In this document: positions 40,922 through 49,277 of the stretch, piece by piece
How positions within the stretch are numbered: the stretch's first letter is position 1
How the letters are laid out: each line of letters begins with the position of its first letter
Source: Chthonomonas sp. UBA2387
GTDB taxonomy: Bacteria > Armatimonadota > Fimbriimonadia > Fimbriimonadales > Fimbriimonadaceae
Reading direction: 5' to 3'
NCBI GenBank assembly: GCA_002343445.1
Contig: DDSP01000025.1
Coordinates: forward strand, 115,852-179,851
DNA length: 64,000 nucleotides
Translations under genes and position numbers: made by a program
The notes under the pieces: generated by a model
Told to the model about the DNA's origin: nothing
The model's input: the letters and a program-made list of their open reading frames with translations, nothing else
Databases searched by the model: none

Positions 40922-42556
40922 ATGCGCAACAACAACCGATCTCGAGCAGTCCTGGCCCTGACAGCGGCAGCGGCCTTGGCCCAATCCCAAACGGCTGCAG
41001 TCTCTACCGACCGGCTGACCCACCGAGGCGGCAACGTTTTGGTCGAAGCCCGCTTCCCCCAGGGCATGGAGCCCGCCGACGTGTGGGCCGTGGTGACGCG
41101 CCACGACGGCACCGAGGAGAAGGTCGGATTGACGCGCGGCGACGCCGACAACGAAGCCGACGCCAACGATCGCGACTGGGTGCAGGCCCTGCGGTTCCCC
41201 GCCAACACGACTCCAGCCGACCGCGTGCAGCAAGTGCGCGTCGAATACTCGTTGACCGACGGTCAGGTCCGCGTAGCGGGCGAGCGGTCGGTGGTGGTGA
41301 TGGGTCGGGGCGTGACCGCCAACGGCAACGGCCTGCGCGCCACCTACTATTCGGACGATCGCTTCCGCTCGATGACCACGTTCCGCTCCGAACCGACCGT
41401 GGACTTGGCGGGCCATCCGTTCGGTTCTCCCGGCGGTTACGGCGTGGTGTGGGAAGGCTGGCTGACGCCCGAGTTCAGCGAGGAGTACACGCTGCAGGTG
41501 GCCAGCATGGGCGAGTACGCCTTGACCCTGGACGGCCAGCCCGTGGTGTCGCAGCGCCGCTCCAGCCCGCAGCCCCAACGCTATGGCAAGGTGATGCTGC
41601 AGGCCGGTCGCCGGTACGCGTTCCGCCTGGAGCACTACTCGGCGTCTCACACGGGCGGCGTGCGGTTGACGTGGTCCAGCCCCTCGACCCCGACGTCCTT
41701 GGTGCCCATGCAGAACTTCACGGGTGCGGCGGGTCCTAGGCCCTCGAGCAGTCTGCGCTTGGCCGCTCTGGACATGGAAGGCGAGGCCCGGGCCTCGGGC
41801 CAGAGCCTGCCGTTCTCCGCCTCCGCTTCGAGCAAGTACCCGCTGGCCGACGCTTGGGCCGAGTGGTCGGGACCGGATGGCCGCGTGCGCTACGCGGCGG
41901 CGATGACCTCTCCCGGTTCTGGCGACGTGGCGGGCTCGGTGGACTTCCCCGCCAACCCCGGCTGGCAGACCATGAGCTACAAGGTGCGGATGGGCGTGCG
42001 CGACGAAGCCGGATTCGAAGCGTACACCGAGTATGTGACCGTGCGGGTGCCCGGAAGCGTGGCCCCACCGACCCCGACCCCTTCGCCCACCGGCACGACG
42101 CGTCCGCCGACCCCGGTCAAGCCCGCGCCGAAGCCCTCGACGGCCATGAACGGTACCGTGGGCCGAACGTTCCACTCGGGTCAGCCTGTGATGGGCGACT
42201 ACGCCGAAGACCTGATCGCCTACGGCAAGCGCTTCCTGGGCGTGCCTTACAAGTGGGGCGGCACGAACCTGGAGAAAGGTGTGGACTGCTCCGGCTACGT
42301 GCAGAGCCTGTTCAAGAAGTACGGAGTGAACCTGCCTCGGACGGCCGCGCAGCAATCCACCGTGGGCTTCGCCGTCACCCAGTTGGAAGAGATGCGGCCC
42401 GGCGACCGACTGTACTTCCAAGCGATGGGCAAAGCCGTGGGCCACACGGGGCTGTACATCGGTGGCGGCAAGTTCATGCACTCCACACGCGGCGGCGTAC
42501 AGATCAGCGACTTGGGGGGATACTGGAAGCGAACGCTGGTCGGCGTGCGCCGGTGA
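40922..42556 (+). CDS. Exported PA14-domain NlpC/P60 peptidase
   Basis: 544 residues. The signal peptide (MRNNNRSRAVLALTAAAALA) is followed by an N-terminal beta domain (about 30-130), a PA14 carbohydrate-binding-like domain (about 137-275: GLRATYYSD, WEGWLTPEFSEEYTLQV, YALTLDGQPVV, then GGVRLTW), another beta domain (285-375) and a Pro/Thr-rich linker. The C-terminal NlpC/P60 domain (about 420-544) has Cys456 in VDCSGYVQ, His508 in GHTGLYIG and His520. It would cleave peptidoglycan stem peptides. It shares a transcript with the Crp-type gene 3 bases downstream. Confidence 0.93.
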   Translation: MRNNNRSRAVLALTAAAALAQSQTAAVSTDRLTHRGGNVLVEARFPQGMEPADVWAVVTRHDGTEEKVGLTRGDADNEADANDRDWVQALRFPANTTPADRVQQVRVEYSLTDGQVRVAGERSVVVMGRGVTANGNGLRATYYSDDRFRSMTTFRSEPTVDLAGHPFGSPGGYGVVWEGWLTPEFSEEYTLQVASMGEYALTLDGQPVVSQRRSSPQPQRYGKVMLQAGRRYAFRLEHYSASHTGGVRLTWSSPSTPTSLVPMQNFTGAAGPRPSSSLRLAALDMEGEARASGQSLPFSASASSKYPLADAWAEWSGPDGRVRYAAAMTSPGSGDVAGSVDFPANPGWQTMSYKVRMGVRDEAGFEAYTEYVTVRVPGSVAPPTPTPSPTGTTRPPTPVKPAPKPSTAMNGTVGRTFHSGQPVMGDYAEDLIAYGKRFLGVPYKWGGTNLEKGVDCSGYVQSLFKKYGVNLPRTAAQQSTVGFAVTQLEEMRPGDRLYFQAMGKAVGHTGLYIGGGKFMHSTRGGVQISDLGGYWKRTLVGVRR

Positions 42557-42559
42557 CCG

Positions 42560-43210
42560 ATGAACGAGCTAGACGCCTTGCGACAACTGCATCTCTTCCG
42601 GTCGCTCAGCGACCGGGCCCTCCGCGAAATCGCCTCCGCCTGTGTGCGGAGGCGATTCGCTGCGGGCGAGGTGCTCGTTGCAGAAGGCGCCCCCGGATCC
42701 CATCTGCTGATTCTGCTCAAGGGCAAGGCCGACGTGGTTCGCGCCGACGAGAACCACCACGAGGTGCTGCTCGCCACGCGGGGAAAGGGCGAGGTGATCG
42801 GCGAGATGGCCCTTTTCGACGGCGGCACACGCTCGGCCACCGTGAGAGCCACGTCCAAGGTCGAGGCCCTGACGTTGACGCGCGAATCACTGGTCTTCCT
42901 GATCCGACGCAACCCAGACTTGGCGCTGGACATGCTGGGGAACCTGAGCGAGAGGCTTCGCCAGGCGGATGCCGCGCGCCTTGACCGTTCGCCGGTGCGC
43001 GCACGGCTGCTCGCTCACCTTCGCGAACTGGCCATCGAGGGACCGGGGGGGACGCAAGTCGTTCGCGGCGTTCGGCGCGAGGACATGGGCGCCGCGATCC
43101 AAGCCAGCCGTGAAACCGTCTGCCGCGAGTTGACCGTATTGGAGCAGGAAGGCGTGCTCATGCGCAAGGGCCGCGCCATCATCTTCGGGCTGCAAACCAC
43201 TGAACACTGA
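42560..43210 (+). CDS. Crp/Fnr-family transcriptional regulator
   Basis: 216 residues. The cyclic-nucleotide-binding domain (about 10-125) has the phosphate-binding cassette GEMALFDGGTRSATV with Arg91 and Ser92, the pair that contacts cAMP in CRP. The C-terminal winged helix has recognition residues Arg184, Glu185 and Arg189 in SRETVCRE, as in E. coli CRP (SRETVGR), so a TGTGA half-site is expected. A perfect site lies upstream of its own operon. There is no Fe-S Cys cluster as in FNR. Probably autoregulatory. Confidence 0.93.
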   Translation: MNELDALRQLHLFRSLSDRALREIASACVRRRFAAGEVLVAEGAPGSHLLILLKGKADVVRADENHHEVLLATRGKGEVIGEMALFDGGTRSATVRATSKVEALTLTRESLVFLIRRNPDLALDMLGNLSERLRQADAARLDRSPVRARLLAHLRELAIEGPGGTQVVRGVRREDMGAAIQASRETVCRELTVLEQEGVLMRKGRAIIFGLQTTEH

Positions 43211-43212
43211 AT

Positions 43213-44223
43213 ATGACCCCTTACCAACAGCTCTCTCAGCGGGGCCAACTGGCCCGTCTGCGGCCGGTCGCCCAGGGCCTTGCGGTCCAGTTCGGTTGGG
43301 GAGGCAGTGCGCTGCGACTGCTGAACCACGGCTACAACACGACCTACGGGTTACTGCGGGACGACAAGCGGGCGGCGCTTCGCATCAATATGAACTCGAT
43401 CCGCACGCGGGAGCAGATCATGGGCGAGTTGGCATGGGTGAAGGCGCTGCTCGAAGCCGAGTCGGTCTCGGTGGCTCGGCCCCTGCCTTTGGCCGATGGG
43501 AGCGGGCACCTCGCCCTCCATCCGTTCAGCGCCATCGGGGTGAGAGATCCCAAGGCCGAGCACCTGCACGCCGTACTTTACGACTGGCTGCCCGGACGAA
43601 CCGCGGGCCACGCTTGGGGTCCCGAGCCCGCCTATGCCCTCGGTCGCCTGACGCGCGCTCTGCACGACCACGCAAGGTCTTGGACCGTGCCCGCCGAAGC
43701 CGAAATGACCGTGCCGGGCGACGTGATGATTGACTGCCCACTCAACCCGAAGGCCGACACGCCCGACTTCCGCGAGGTGCTGGCCCGAGGCAACCGGGTC
43801 GTCGAGCGACTGCGCCGCGATCAACCCCTGATCCCCGTCCATTTCGACCTGCACATGTGGAACATCAAGTGGCACAAGGGCAAGATGTCGGTGTTCGACT
43901 TCGACGACTGCCGCATGGGCTGGCCCGCTTGGGACGTGGCCATCACGCTGTTCTATCTGCGCCGCTTCCCCGAGCCCGAAGCGTGTGAAGCGGCTTACTG
44001 GCAAGGCCTCGGGGCAACCTTGGACGACCTGGGCGTGACTTACGACGAGATGGAGGCGCTGATCGCCGCGCGGGGCGTGTTTCTGGCCAGCGAGATGCTG
44101 AGCGAGTGGACGGCCGAAGCGGTGCAAATCGGTGAGCCGTACCTGGATGTCTCGCGCAAGCGGGTGAGCTTCTACCTCCAGACGGGTCGTTTCGACCCGA
44201 ACGTGGCCGTGCTGAGCAAGTAG
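43213..44223 (+). CDS. APH-family phosphotransferase (kinase-like)
   Basis: 336 residues of the aminoglycoside phosphotransferase/choline kinase fold. The N-lobe has NHGYNTTYGLL and a Lys/Arg pair, and the C-lobe has the catalytic loop HFDLHMWNI (H-x-D-L-H-x-x-N) and the metal-binding DFDDCRMG. The normal substrates of such chromosomal proteins are often small metabolites such as homoserine or choline; antibiotic resistance should not be assumed. It begins 2 bases after the Crp-type gene and likely belongs to the same operon. Confidence 0.88.
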   Translation: MTPYQQLSQRGQLARLRPVAQGLAVQFGWGGSALRLLNHGYNTTYGLLRDDKRAALRINMNSIRTREQIMGELAWVKALLEAESVSVARPLPLADGSGHLALHPFSAIGVRDPKAEHLHAVLYDWLPGRTAGHAWGPEPAYALGRLTRALHDHARSWTVPAEAEMTVPGDVMIDCPLNPKADTPDFREVLARGNRVVERLRRDQPLIPVHFDLHMWNIKWHKGKMSVFDFDDCRMGWPAWDVAITLFYLRRFPEPEACEAAYWQGLGATLDDLGVTYDEMEALIAARGVFLASEMLSEWTAEAVQIGEPYLDVSRKRVSFYLQTGRFDPNVAVLSK

Positions 44224-44229
44224 GGCCGC

Positions 44230-44235
44230 TATACT
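44230..44235 (+). promoter_or_regulatory. -10 box TATACT for tRNA-Leu
   Basis: It lies 10 bases before the mature tRNA 5' end and 6 bases after the preceding stop codon. Confidence 0.7.
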
Positions 44236-44245
44236 AGGTCACCGC

Positions 44246-44331
44246 GCCCGGGTGGTGAAACGGTAGACACAGCGGACTTAAAATCCGCGGCTCGCGAGGG
44301 CGTGTGGGTTCGACTCCCACCCCGGGCACCA
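44246..44331 (+). tRNA. tRNA-Leu (anticodon UAA), CCA encoded
   Basis: The acceptor stem GCCCGGG pairs with CCCGGGC (44321-44327), followed by discriminator A and encoded CCA. The anticodon stem GCGGA/TCCGC encloses the loop CTTAAAA, giving anticodon TAA at 44279-44281. The D-arm (TGGTGAAACGGTAGACAC), a long class II variable arm, and the T-arm GTGGG-TTCGACT-CCCAC are present. It reads UUA (and UUG by wobble), rare codons in this GC-rich genome. Confidence 0.97.
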
Positions 44332-44333
44332 CG

Positions 44334-45437
44334 TCACCAAGCCAGGCCGACGAGCGCCTCTTCCAGAATCGAAACCTCTTCCGGCGTACCGATGGTGATG
44401 CGCAGCGCGTTCGGCCCGCCCATCGGTCGCCCCGCGCGGATGATCACGCCTCGGCGCAGCAACCCTTGAAACAGTCCTTCGACGGGGCGTCCCATGTCGG
44501 CGTAGACGAAGTTCGCGAAGCTTCGCGAGCACCGGCCGCCCAGGTCCCGGAGCATGGCTTCGATCCGCGCCATGCCCTCGCGGTTGACGCTCAGCGTTCG
44601 CTGAAGGTGCTCGTCGTCGCCCAGCGCAGCGATGGCCGCGGCCTGGGCCAAGGAGTTCACGTTGAACGGTTCGCGCGCCCGGTGGATGGCGTCCACGACG
44701 GCATTCGAGCCAAAGCCGTAACCGATCCGGATGCCCGCCAGGCCATACGCCTTGCTGAACGTGCGCATCACGAACACGCGATGCCCCTCGCGTAGGAAGT
44801 CGAGTCCGTTCGGGAAGCCCGGCTCGTCGGCGGCGAACTCGAAATACGCTTCGTCCAGGACGGCCAACGTGGTCTCGGGAAGGTCGGCGAGAAACGCCCG
44901 AAGCTCGCTTTCGCGCACGATCGTGCCGGTCGGGTTGTTGGGGTTGGCGACGAACACGAGCTTAGTCCGCTCGTCGCACGCCTTGGCCATGGCGTTCAGG
45001 TCCAGGCGAAAGTCGGCGTCCACCGGGACGTGGACCAATGCGGCATCGGCGATCTGAGCGGCGGCTTCGTAGCGGACGAACGACGGGTGGCCCATGACCA
45101 ACCGGTCGCCCGGCCCCGCCAGCGTGATCAGTCCCAGCAGGTGGATGAGTTCGTCGCTGCCGTTCCCCAGAACGACTTGGCTGGGCGCGACGGCGTGCTT
45201 CGCGGCAATCGCTTGGACCAGATCGTGCCCGCTGGCGTCTGGATACAGGTGCAATTGGGCCGCCGCTTCGCGGATCGCTTCGACCGCCTTCGGCGAGGGG
45301 CCAAGCGGGTTCTCGTTGCTGGCCAACTTGACGATGCGCTCGAGTCCAAGCTCGCGGCGCACCTCTTCGATGGGCTTGCCGGGCGAATAGGGCACCATGC
45401 GCCCCACGTTGGGCCGAATCAACGATGGCTCGCTCAT
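44334..45437 (-). CDS. hisC: Histidinol-phosphate aminotransferase
   Basis: 367 residues, a class I/II PLP aminotransferase in histidine biosynthesis. Visible are KLASNENPLGPSP (family start), PNNPTGT, VLDEAYFEF and the PLP lysine in TFSKAYGLAGIRIGYG, then a C-terminal R-I-x-I-G (ALRITIGTPEE) that binds the substrate phosphate/carboxylate. It starts at MSEPSL; the frame extends to 45533 inside the upstream gene. The ATG overlaps the upstream stop (ATGA). It ends 2 bases from the convergent tRNA gene. Confidence 0.93.
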   Translation of the reverse strand: MSEPSLIRPNVGRMVPYSPGKPIEEVRRELGLERIVKLASNENPLGPSPKAVEAIREAAAQLHLYPDASGHDLVQAIAAKHAVAPSQVVLGNGSDELIHLLGLITLAGPGDRLVMGHPSFVRYEAAAQIADAALVHVPVDADFRLDLNAMAKACDERTKLVFVANPNNPTGTIVRESELRAFLADLPETTLAVLDEAYFEFAADEPGFPNGLDFLREGHRVFVMRTFSKAYGLAGIRIGYGFGSNAVVDAIHRAREPFNVNSLAQAAAIAALGDDEHLQRTLSVNREGMARIEAMLRDLGGRCSRSFANFVYADMGRPVEGLFQGLLRRGVIIRAGRPMGGPNALRITIGTPEEVSILEEALVGLAW

Positions 45438-45919
45438 GACTTGGGCGCACCGTCCGATGCGTCCTGCGGCAGCGCACGTTCGACTGGCTTGGAGCGACGC
45501 ACCTTCGATTTGTCGAAGCCCAAGCCTCCCCACGCCGCCTTGATGGCCCCCGCGACTTGAACCACTTTCAGCACGGTCATGAGCGGCGCGATAAGCCTGC
45601 TGTTGCCCACGGCCTGGCTGATGCCCGCGTCGAGCGAGCGCACGATGCTGCCCGCACGCGTCCCGACCGATTCGACCGCGCCTTGGGTCAGCGACACCAG
45701 ACCGTCCACCTTGGTCGCGATACCATCCACCCGGCCGGCGATCGTCTCGACACGTTCGGCCATCGCCTCGATCTTCACCAGTGCAGGTTTCACGTCTTCA
45801 CGCAACCCCTGGATGAGCCGCAACGCCTTGACAACGCCCACGGTGAGCGTCACCAGGAACACCGACTGCAGGAAAAACGCAATGCCGGAAACCCAAAGCC
45901 AGATGGACGGTATTTCCAT
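45434..45919 (-). CDS. DUF948-like membrane-anchored coiled-coil protein
   Basis: 161 residues. An N-terminal membrane helix (IWLWVSGIAFFLQSVFLVTL) is followed by a long helix with repeated V-x-x-I-x-x-x-V/L spacing (ERVETIAGRVDGIATKVDGL), as in DUF948 general-stress-type proteins, then a basic tail. TAGCTT lies 6 nt before the ATG, so the hisC operon may start leaderless here. Its role is unknown. Confidence 0.75.
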   Translation of the reverse strand: MEIPSIWLWVSGIAFFLQSVFLVTLTVGVVKALRLIQGLREDVKPALVKIEAMAERVETIAGRVDGIATKVDGLVSLTQGAVESVGTRAGSIVRSLDAGISQAVGNSRLIAPLMTVLKVVQVAGAIKAAWGGLGFDKSKVRRSKPVERALPQDASDGAPKS

Positions 45920-45923
45920 ATGG

Positions 45924-48488
45924 CTAAGCTACCCTGACTTGGAGGTCCAACGTGACTCCGGGGGCGAGATCGAACCCGAACGTTAGCCGTCCGGCCACGG
46001 CAGTCACCAACTTGCCGTTGACCGTGAACCGCTCGCCCCAAAGCCCGTCAAGCAGAATCGCCCCCTTACCGGTGAACTTGGATCGGTTCGTGACGGCGAC
46101 CTCGGCCCATCGCTTGCGCCGGTCGATCTTCACCCGCTCGATCGAGCCGAAGCTGGTGCTGACGCGCACCCCGACCAGGCCAAGGTGGATCGTCTTGCCG
46201 ATGCCGTCCCAAGGCACGACAGAGAGGCCGTTCTCGTCGGCGTCGTACTCGCAGCCCAGAGCCACGGCTTCACCTGATACACCTCGCACCAGGTAGGCGG
46301 CAGCGGTCCGCAGGTACATGAACAGGCTCGCACCAGTGTCACCGGTGAACGGCAGCATCCCGTGGATTTGGCTGGTGGGGTCCGGACAGAACGCCGCAGC
46401 CGTCTGCCCCTCTGGGCCGACGAGGGCCCACGACGCCAGCAAGCCTCCATACGCCGCGCGCAACACGTGCTTGGGCACGAACCGCAAGTCCCGAGTCAGG
46501 TGCCGCAACAGCATCGCCGAGTTGGCAGGGGTCGGGGGCGTGATGCAGAGCTCTGCGTTGTCAATGAGCCTCGGCATGGGGTTGACGCCCTCGAACAGCG
46601 CCTTGTCCACGCCGTGCCACCACCAACTGGGAGCGAGGCCCTTGGCCGCGATGGCGCATCTCAGCATCTTGTCCTGCATCTGCCGATCGCGCTCCACGCT
46701 GGCGGCGAGATAGACGTCGTCGAACGGCTCGCTGCTCCAATCCCGCCCGTCGCGGAAGTCGTAGTCGAGCTCGACCAGCCGCTCCCAGCGTTCGGCAAGG
46801 CGCGTCAGAATGGTTCGGTGCAGTTCGGGCTCGACTGCCTCGACAGCCGCGAGGTCCATCTCGGTGAGCAACGGGAACAGCAGCAGGCCGCTTCGCTCGA
46901 TCCTGTTGGTGTCGGCGAACTGGAACATCGCCGCCAGCGTTTTGGCCGCCATGACCGACCACTCTTGGGCCGTGCGTGAAAGCTGGGTCGTGGTCTCCGC
47001 GATGCGCGCCATCGCATCGTAGAAGAGTGCGACGCGGACGTACATCTCCGGGTCGCCATAGTCGGTGGCGACTGCGACGGAACTCTGAAACTCACAGCCC
47101 ACGGCATAGGAGCTGGGGTTTTGCAGCGAACTCCGGAGGAACGTCTCAACGTAGTCCTCCAGCGCCTCGATCTCCTCCCGATGGGCGCTGACCACGTTCT
47201 TCTCGGCCAAGAACAACGCTTCGCCCAACCCGCAGTAGATGGCGTAATCGGACAGGAACCACTCGGCGTCTGCGAGCACGTCCCGCAAACCGTTCTGGCT
47301 GGGGATGAACGCCCCGTGGAGGGCATGTCCCGGCTTGTGCAGGCGCTGATGCTCGAGCAGCCAAGTCGCGCGCGCCTCGATGAGTTCTTCGATGGGCCGG
47401 GTCACCAGCGCGTGTGCCGATCCCGACCGACCCCGGTCGTCGAAGAAGCTGATGCGGTAGTTCCCCGGCGCGGTCGGGCGGAGCAGGCAGATGCCCCCGT
47501 TCTCGTCGGCATCAGCCTCGAACTCGCAAGGGGGCTCGACCTCGAAGCTCTTTACACTGGTGCCGGAGACCTCGACGCCGATGCCCGCATGGATCGGCGC
47601 GACCGCCGACGGGATCATTTTCACCGAGGGGCGGTTGAGGAACTCCAAGTACTCGGGCAGGTCCTGGGATGCCGTCTGGTCCACGGGCACGAACCGCGTT
47701 TGGAACGCCCGCCGCTCGCCTGGTTCCAGGATGAGCGACGAGTGGCCGTTGAACCAGCGGGACCGATCTTCGCGCTCGATGACAGCCGTGCTGTACAGGT
47801 AGACGATGGGGATGCCTTCCCAGCAATGCGGCGCGGCGATCGAAGCCGGTACCGAGGCCGCCATCTCCCAGCCCGTCTCTTCGCCGGGAAAGACCAAGAG
47901 ACCGGGAGGCTCGCCATTGATGCGCTGCACATGCAGGTAGCTCGCCACCCCGCCGATGGACTTGTGGATGTGCAGGCGGTTGCGGAACACCTTGCGCGCG
48001 GCGTCCGGGCTGCCGCCCCCGTCGAGCAGGTTGTGGAACGCGAAAGGCAACGCCAACTCGCCGATCTCGATGGTCCGCGAGCTGTTGTTGCGGAGCGTCA
48101 GGCTCCAGATGACCACGGGAATCGCACCCGGCTGCTCGAAGTACACCCCTTCGGCCGAGATTTCGGGCAACAGGGCGAAGTCGTAGTTGTAGCCGACCTT
48201 GTTCTCCGATGGGTCGTAGTCGATCGGGAAAGCCGTCTTGTTGCGATCGAACACCCACGGCTCGCTGGGGTTGTTGCGTGCGCCTATGAGGACGGTGCCG
48301 GGGTAGAAGTCCTCCGCGTACTCTTCTCCGAACGGCATGGGAGGCAGGACGAACTGGAACTCCTCGGCTTCTTCGGGCAGTTCGGGGTCGGTGACCCACA
48401 TCTGCTGGATGCGCCCGCCCGGCCCGAACTCCAGCGTCAGCAACGAAGCCAGCAGTTCTTCCCGATTTTCGTCTTCAAAGGGGTCCAT
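45924..48488 (-). CDS. Large carbohydrate-active-like protein of unknown function
   Basis: 854 residues without a signal peptide, so probably cytoplasmic. The first 370 residues are beta-rich (NYDFALLPEISAEGVYFEQP, VIWSLTLRNNSSRTIEIG) and resemble the super-sandwich domains that precede (alpha/alpha)6 glycosidases. Residues 375-760 are helical with many Trp/Asp/Glu (DAEWFLSDYAIYCGLGEALF, APSWWWHGVDKALF, HGMLPFTGDTGASLF). The end is a small beta domain. This layout suggests a glycoside hydrolase or phosphorylase-like enzyme, perhaps DUF5695-like; catalytic acids cannot be named with confidence. Confidence 0.65.
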   Translation of the reverse strand: MDPFEDENREELLASLLTLEFGPGGRIQQMWVTDPELPEEAEEFQFVLPPMPFGEEYAEDFYPGTVLIGARNNPSEPWVFDRNKTAFPIDYDPSENKVGYNYDFALLPEISAEGVYFEQPGAIPVVIWSLTLRNNSSRTIEIGELALPFAFHNLLDGGGSPDAARKVFRNRLHIHKSIGGVASYLHVQRINGEPPGLLVFPGEETGWEMAASVPASIAAPHCWEGIPIVYLYSTAVIEREDRSRWFNGHSSLILEPGERRAFQTRFVPVDQTASQDLPEYLEFLNRPSVKMIPSAVAPIHAGIGVEVSGTSVKSFEVEPPCEFEADADENGGICLLRPTAPGNYRISFFDDRGRSGSAHALVTRPIEELIEARATWLLEHQRLHKPGHALHGAFIPSQNGLRDVLADAEWFLSDYAIYCGLGEALFLAEKNVVSAHREEIEALEDYVETFLRSSLQNPSSYAVGCEFQSSVAVATDYGDPEMYVRVALFYDAMARIAETTTQLSRTAQEWSVMAAKTLAAMFQFADTNRIERSGLLLFPLLTEMDLAAVEAVEPELHRTILTRLAERWERLVELDYDFRDGRDWSSEPFDDVYLAASVERDRQMQDKMLRCAIAAKGLAPSWWWHGVDKALFEGVNPMPRLIDNAELCITPPTPANSAMLLRHLTRDLRFVPKHVLRAAYGGLLASWALVGPEGQTAAAFCPDPTSQIHGMLPFTGDTGASLFMYLRTAAAYLVRGVSGEAVALGCEYDADENGLSVVPWDGIGKTIHLGLVGVRVSTSFGSIERVKIDRRKRWAEVAVTNRSKFTGKGAILLDGLWGERFTVNGKLVTAVAGRLTFGFDLAPGVTLDLQVRVA
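45926..45931 (-). promoter_or_regulatory. Possible -10 box TAGCTT (DUF948-hisC)
   Basis: It lies six nt before the ATG. It overlaps the 3' end of the preceding minus-strand gene, so the hisC pair may instead continue from that transcript. Confidence 0.4.
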
Positions 48489-48503
48489 GCGGCGCGCCTG
48501 GGA

Positions 48504-49229
48504 TCAGGATACCGCAGGGGCCTTCGGCATGCGTTGCACCACGGCGGCGAGGACGCCCGCCAGCACCAGCGCGGGCAGGTAGGTCGCTGCGGGAATCTTG
48601 ACGATCTCGGCCAGCCCCAAGCCGATCGCGATCATCAGGGCGCCGCCGGTGGCCACGATCTCGCTCAACAGCGCCGGGTTGTCGGCCACGGGCTTCAGGT
48701 AGCGCGCCAGAAGCGTGAGCGTCCCCTGGAACACCAGCACGACCACCGCCGTGACCAAGACCCCGGGTCCGAGCAACGCGGCGAAGAACACGCTCGAGAT
48801 GCCATCCATGACGCTCTTGAGCGCGAGCAGGTCGATCTTGTTCTCCAGAGCGTCCTCAAGGCAGCCCAACAACGTCATCGGTCCAACGCAGAACAGCACA
48901 GTGGTCGTGACCAGGGCTTCCTGAAACCGGCCCGTGCCGAGGCTGCCCGCCGAGGTCTTGGCCCAATCGGCGAGTTGGCCCAGGCCCTCCTGAATCCCCA
49001 GCAGGTGGCCAACCACCCCACCGATCGCCACCGAGAACGCCACGATCAGCACATTCTTCCCTTCGAGGAACATCTTGAACCCGATGCCCATCGTGACGAG
49101 GCCGAGGCCTTGGAGCGCCACGGACATCAGGGCCTCCGGAGCGCTGCTCCGCACAAGGAGACCGATCGCCGCGCCCACGGCCACGCAGACCGCGTTCAGC
49201 AACGTGCCTCGCATGGGGATTCGGCGCAT
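48504..49229 (-). CDS. DUF554 membrane protein
   Basis: 241 residues with about seven membrane helices. It has the family start GTLLNAVCVAVGAAIGLL, central SVAIGGVVGHLLGI, TTTVLFCVGPMTLLGCLEDALE and a Gly-rich C-terminus (GGALMIAIGLGLAEI). It is a probable transporter of unknown substrate (YdfK-like). Its 3' end probably holds the promoter of the next minus-strand gene (TATCCT near 48510). Confidence 0.92.
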   Translation of the reverse strand: MRRIPMRGTLLNAVCVAVGAAIGLLVRSSAPEALMSVALQGLGLVTMGIGFKMFLEGKNVLIVAFSVAIGGVVGHLLGIQEGLGQLADWAKTSAGSLGTGRFQEALVTTTVLFCVGPMTLLGCLEDALENKIDLLALKSVMDGISSVFFAALLGPGVLVTAVVVLVFQGTLTLLARYLKPVADNPALLSEIVATGGALMIAIGLGLAEIVKIPAATYLPALVLAGVLAAVVQRMPKAPAVS

Positions 49230-49277
49230 CAGGGCTGCATCATGACGGTTTCAGGCCGTCGGAGACAAGCCATCGGC

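Noticed and set aside
43213..44223. Aminoglycoside resistance gene
   Set aside because: Only the general APH kinase fold is visible. The chromosomal operon context with a Crp-type regulator does not suggest resistance.
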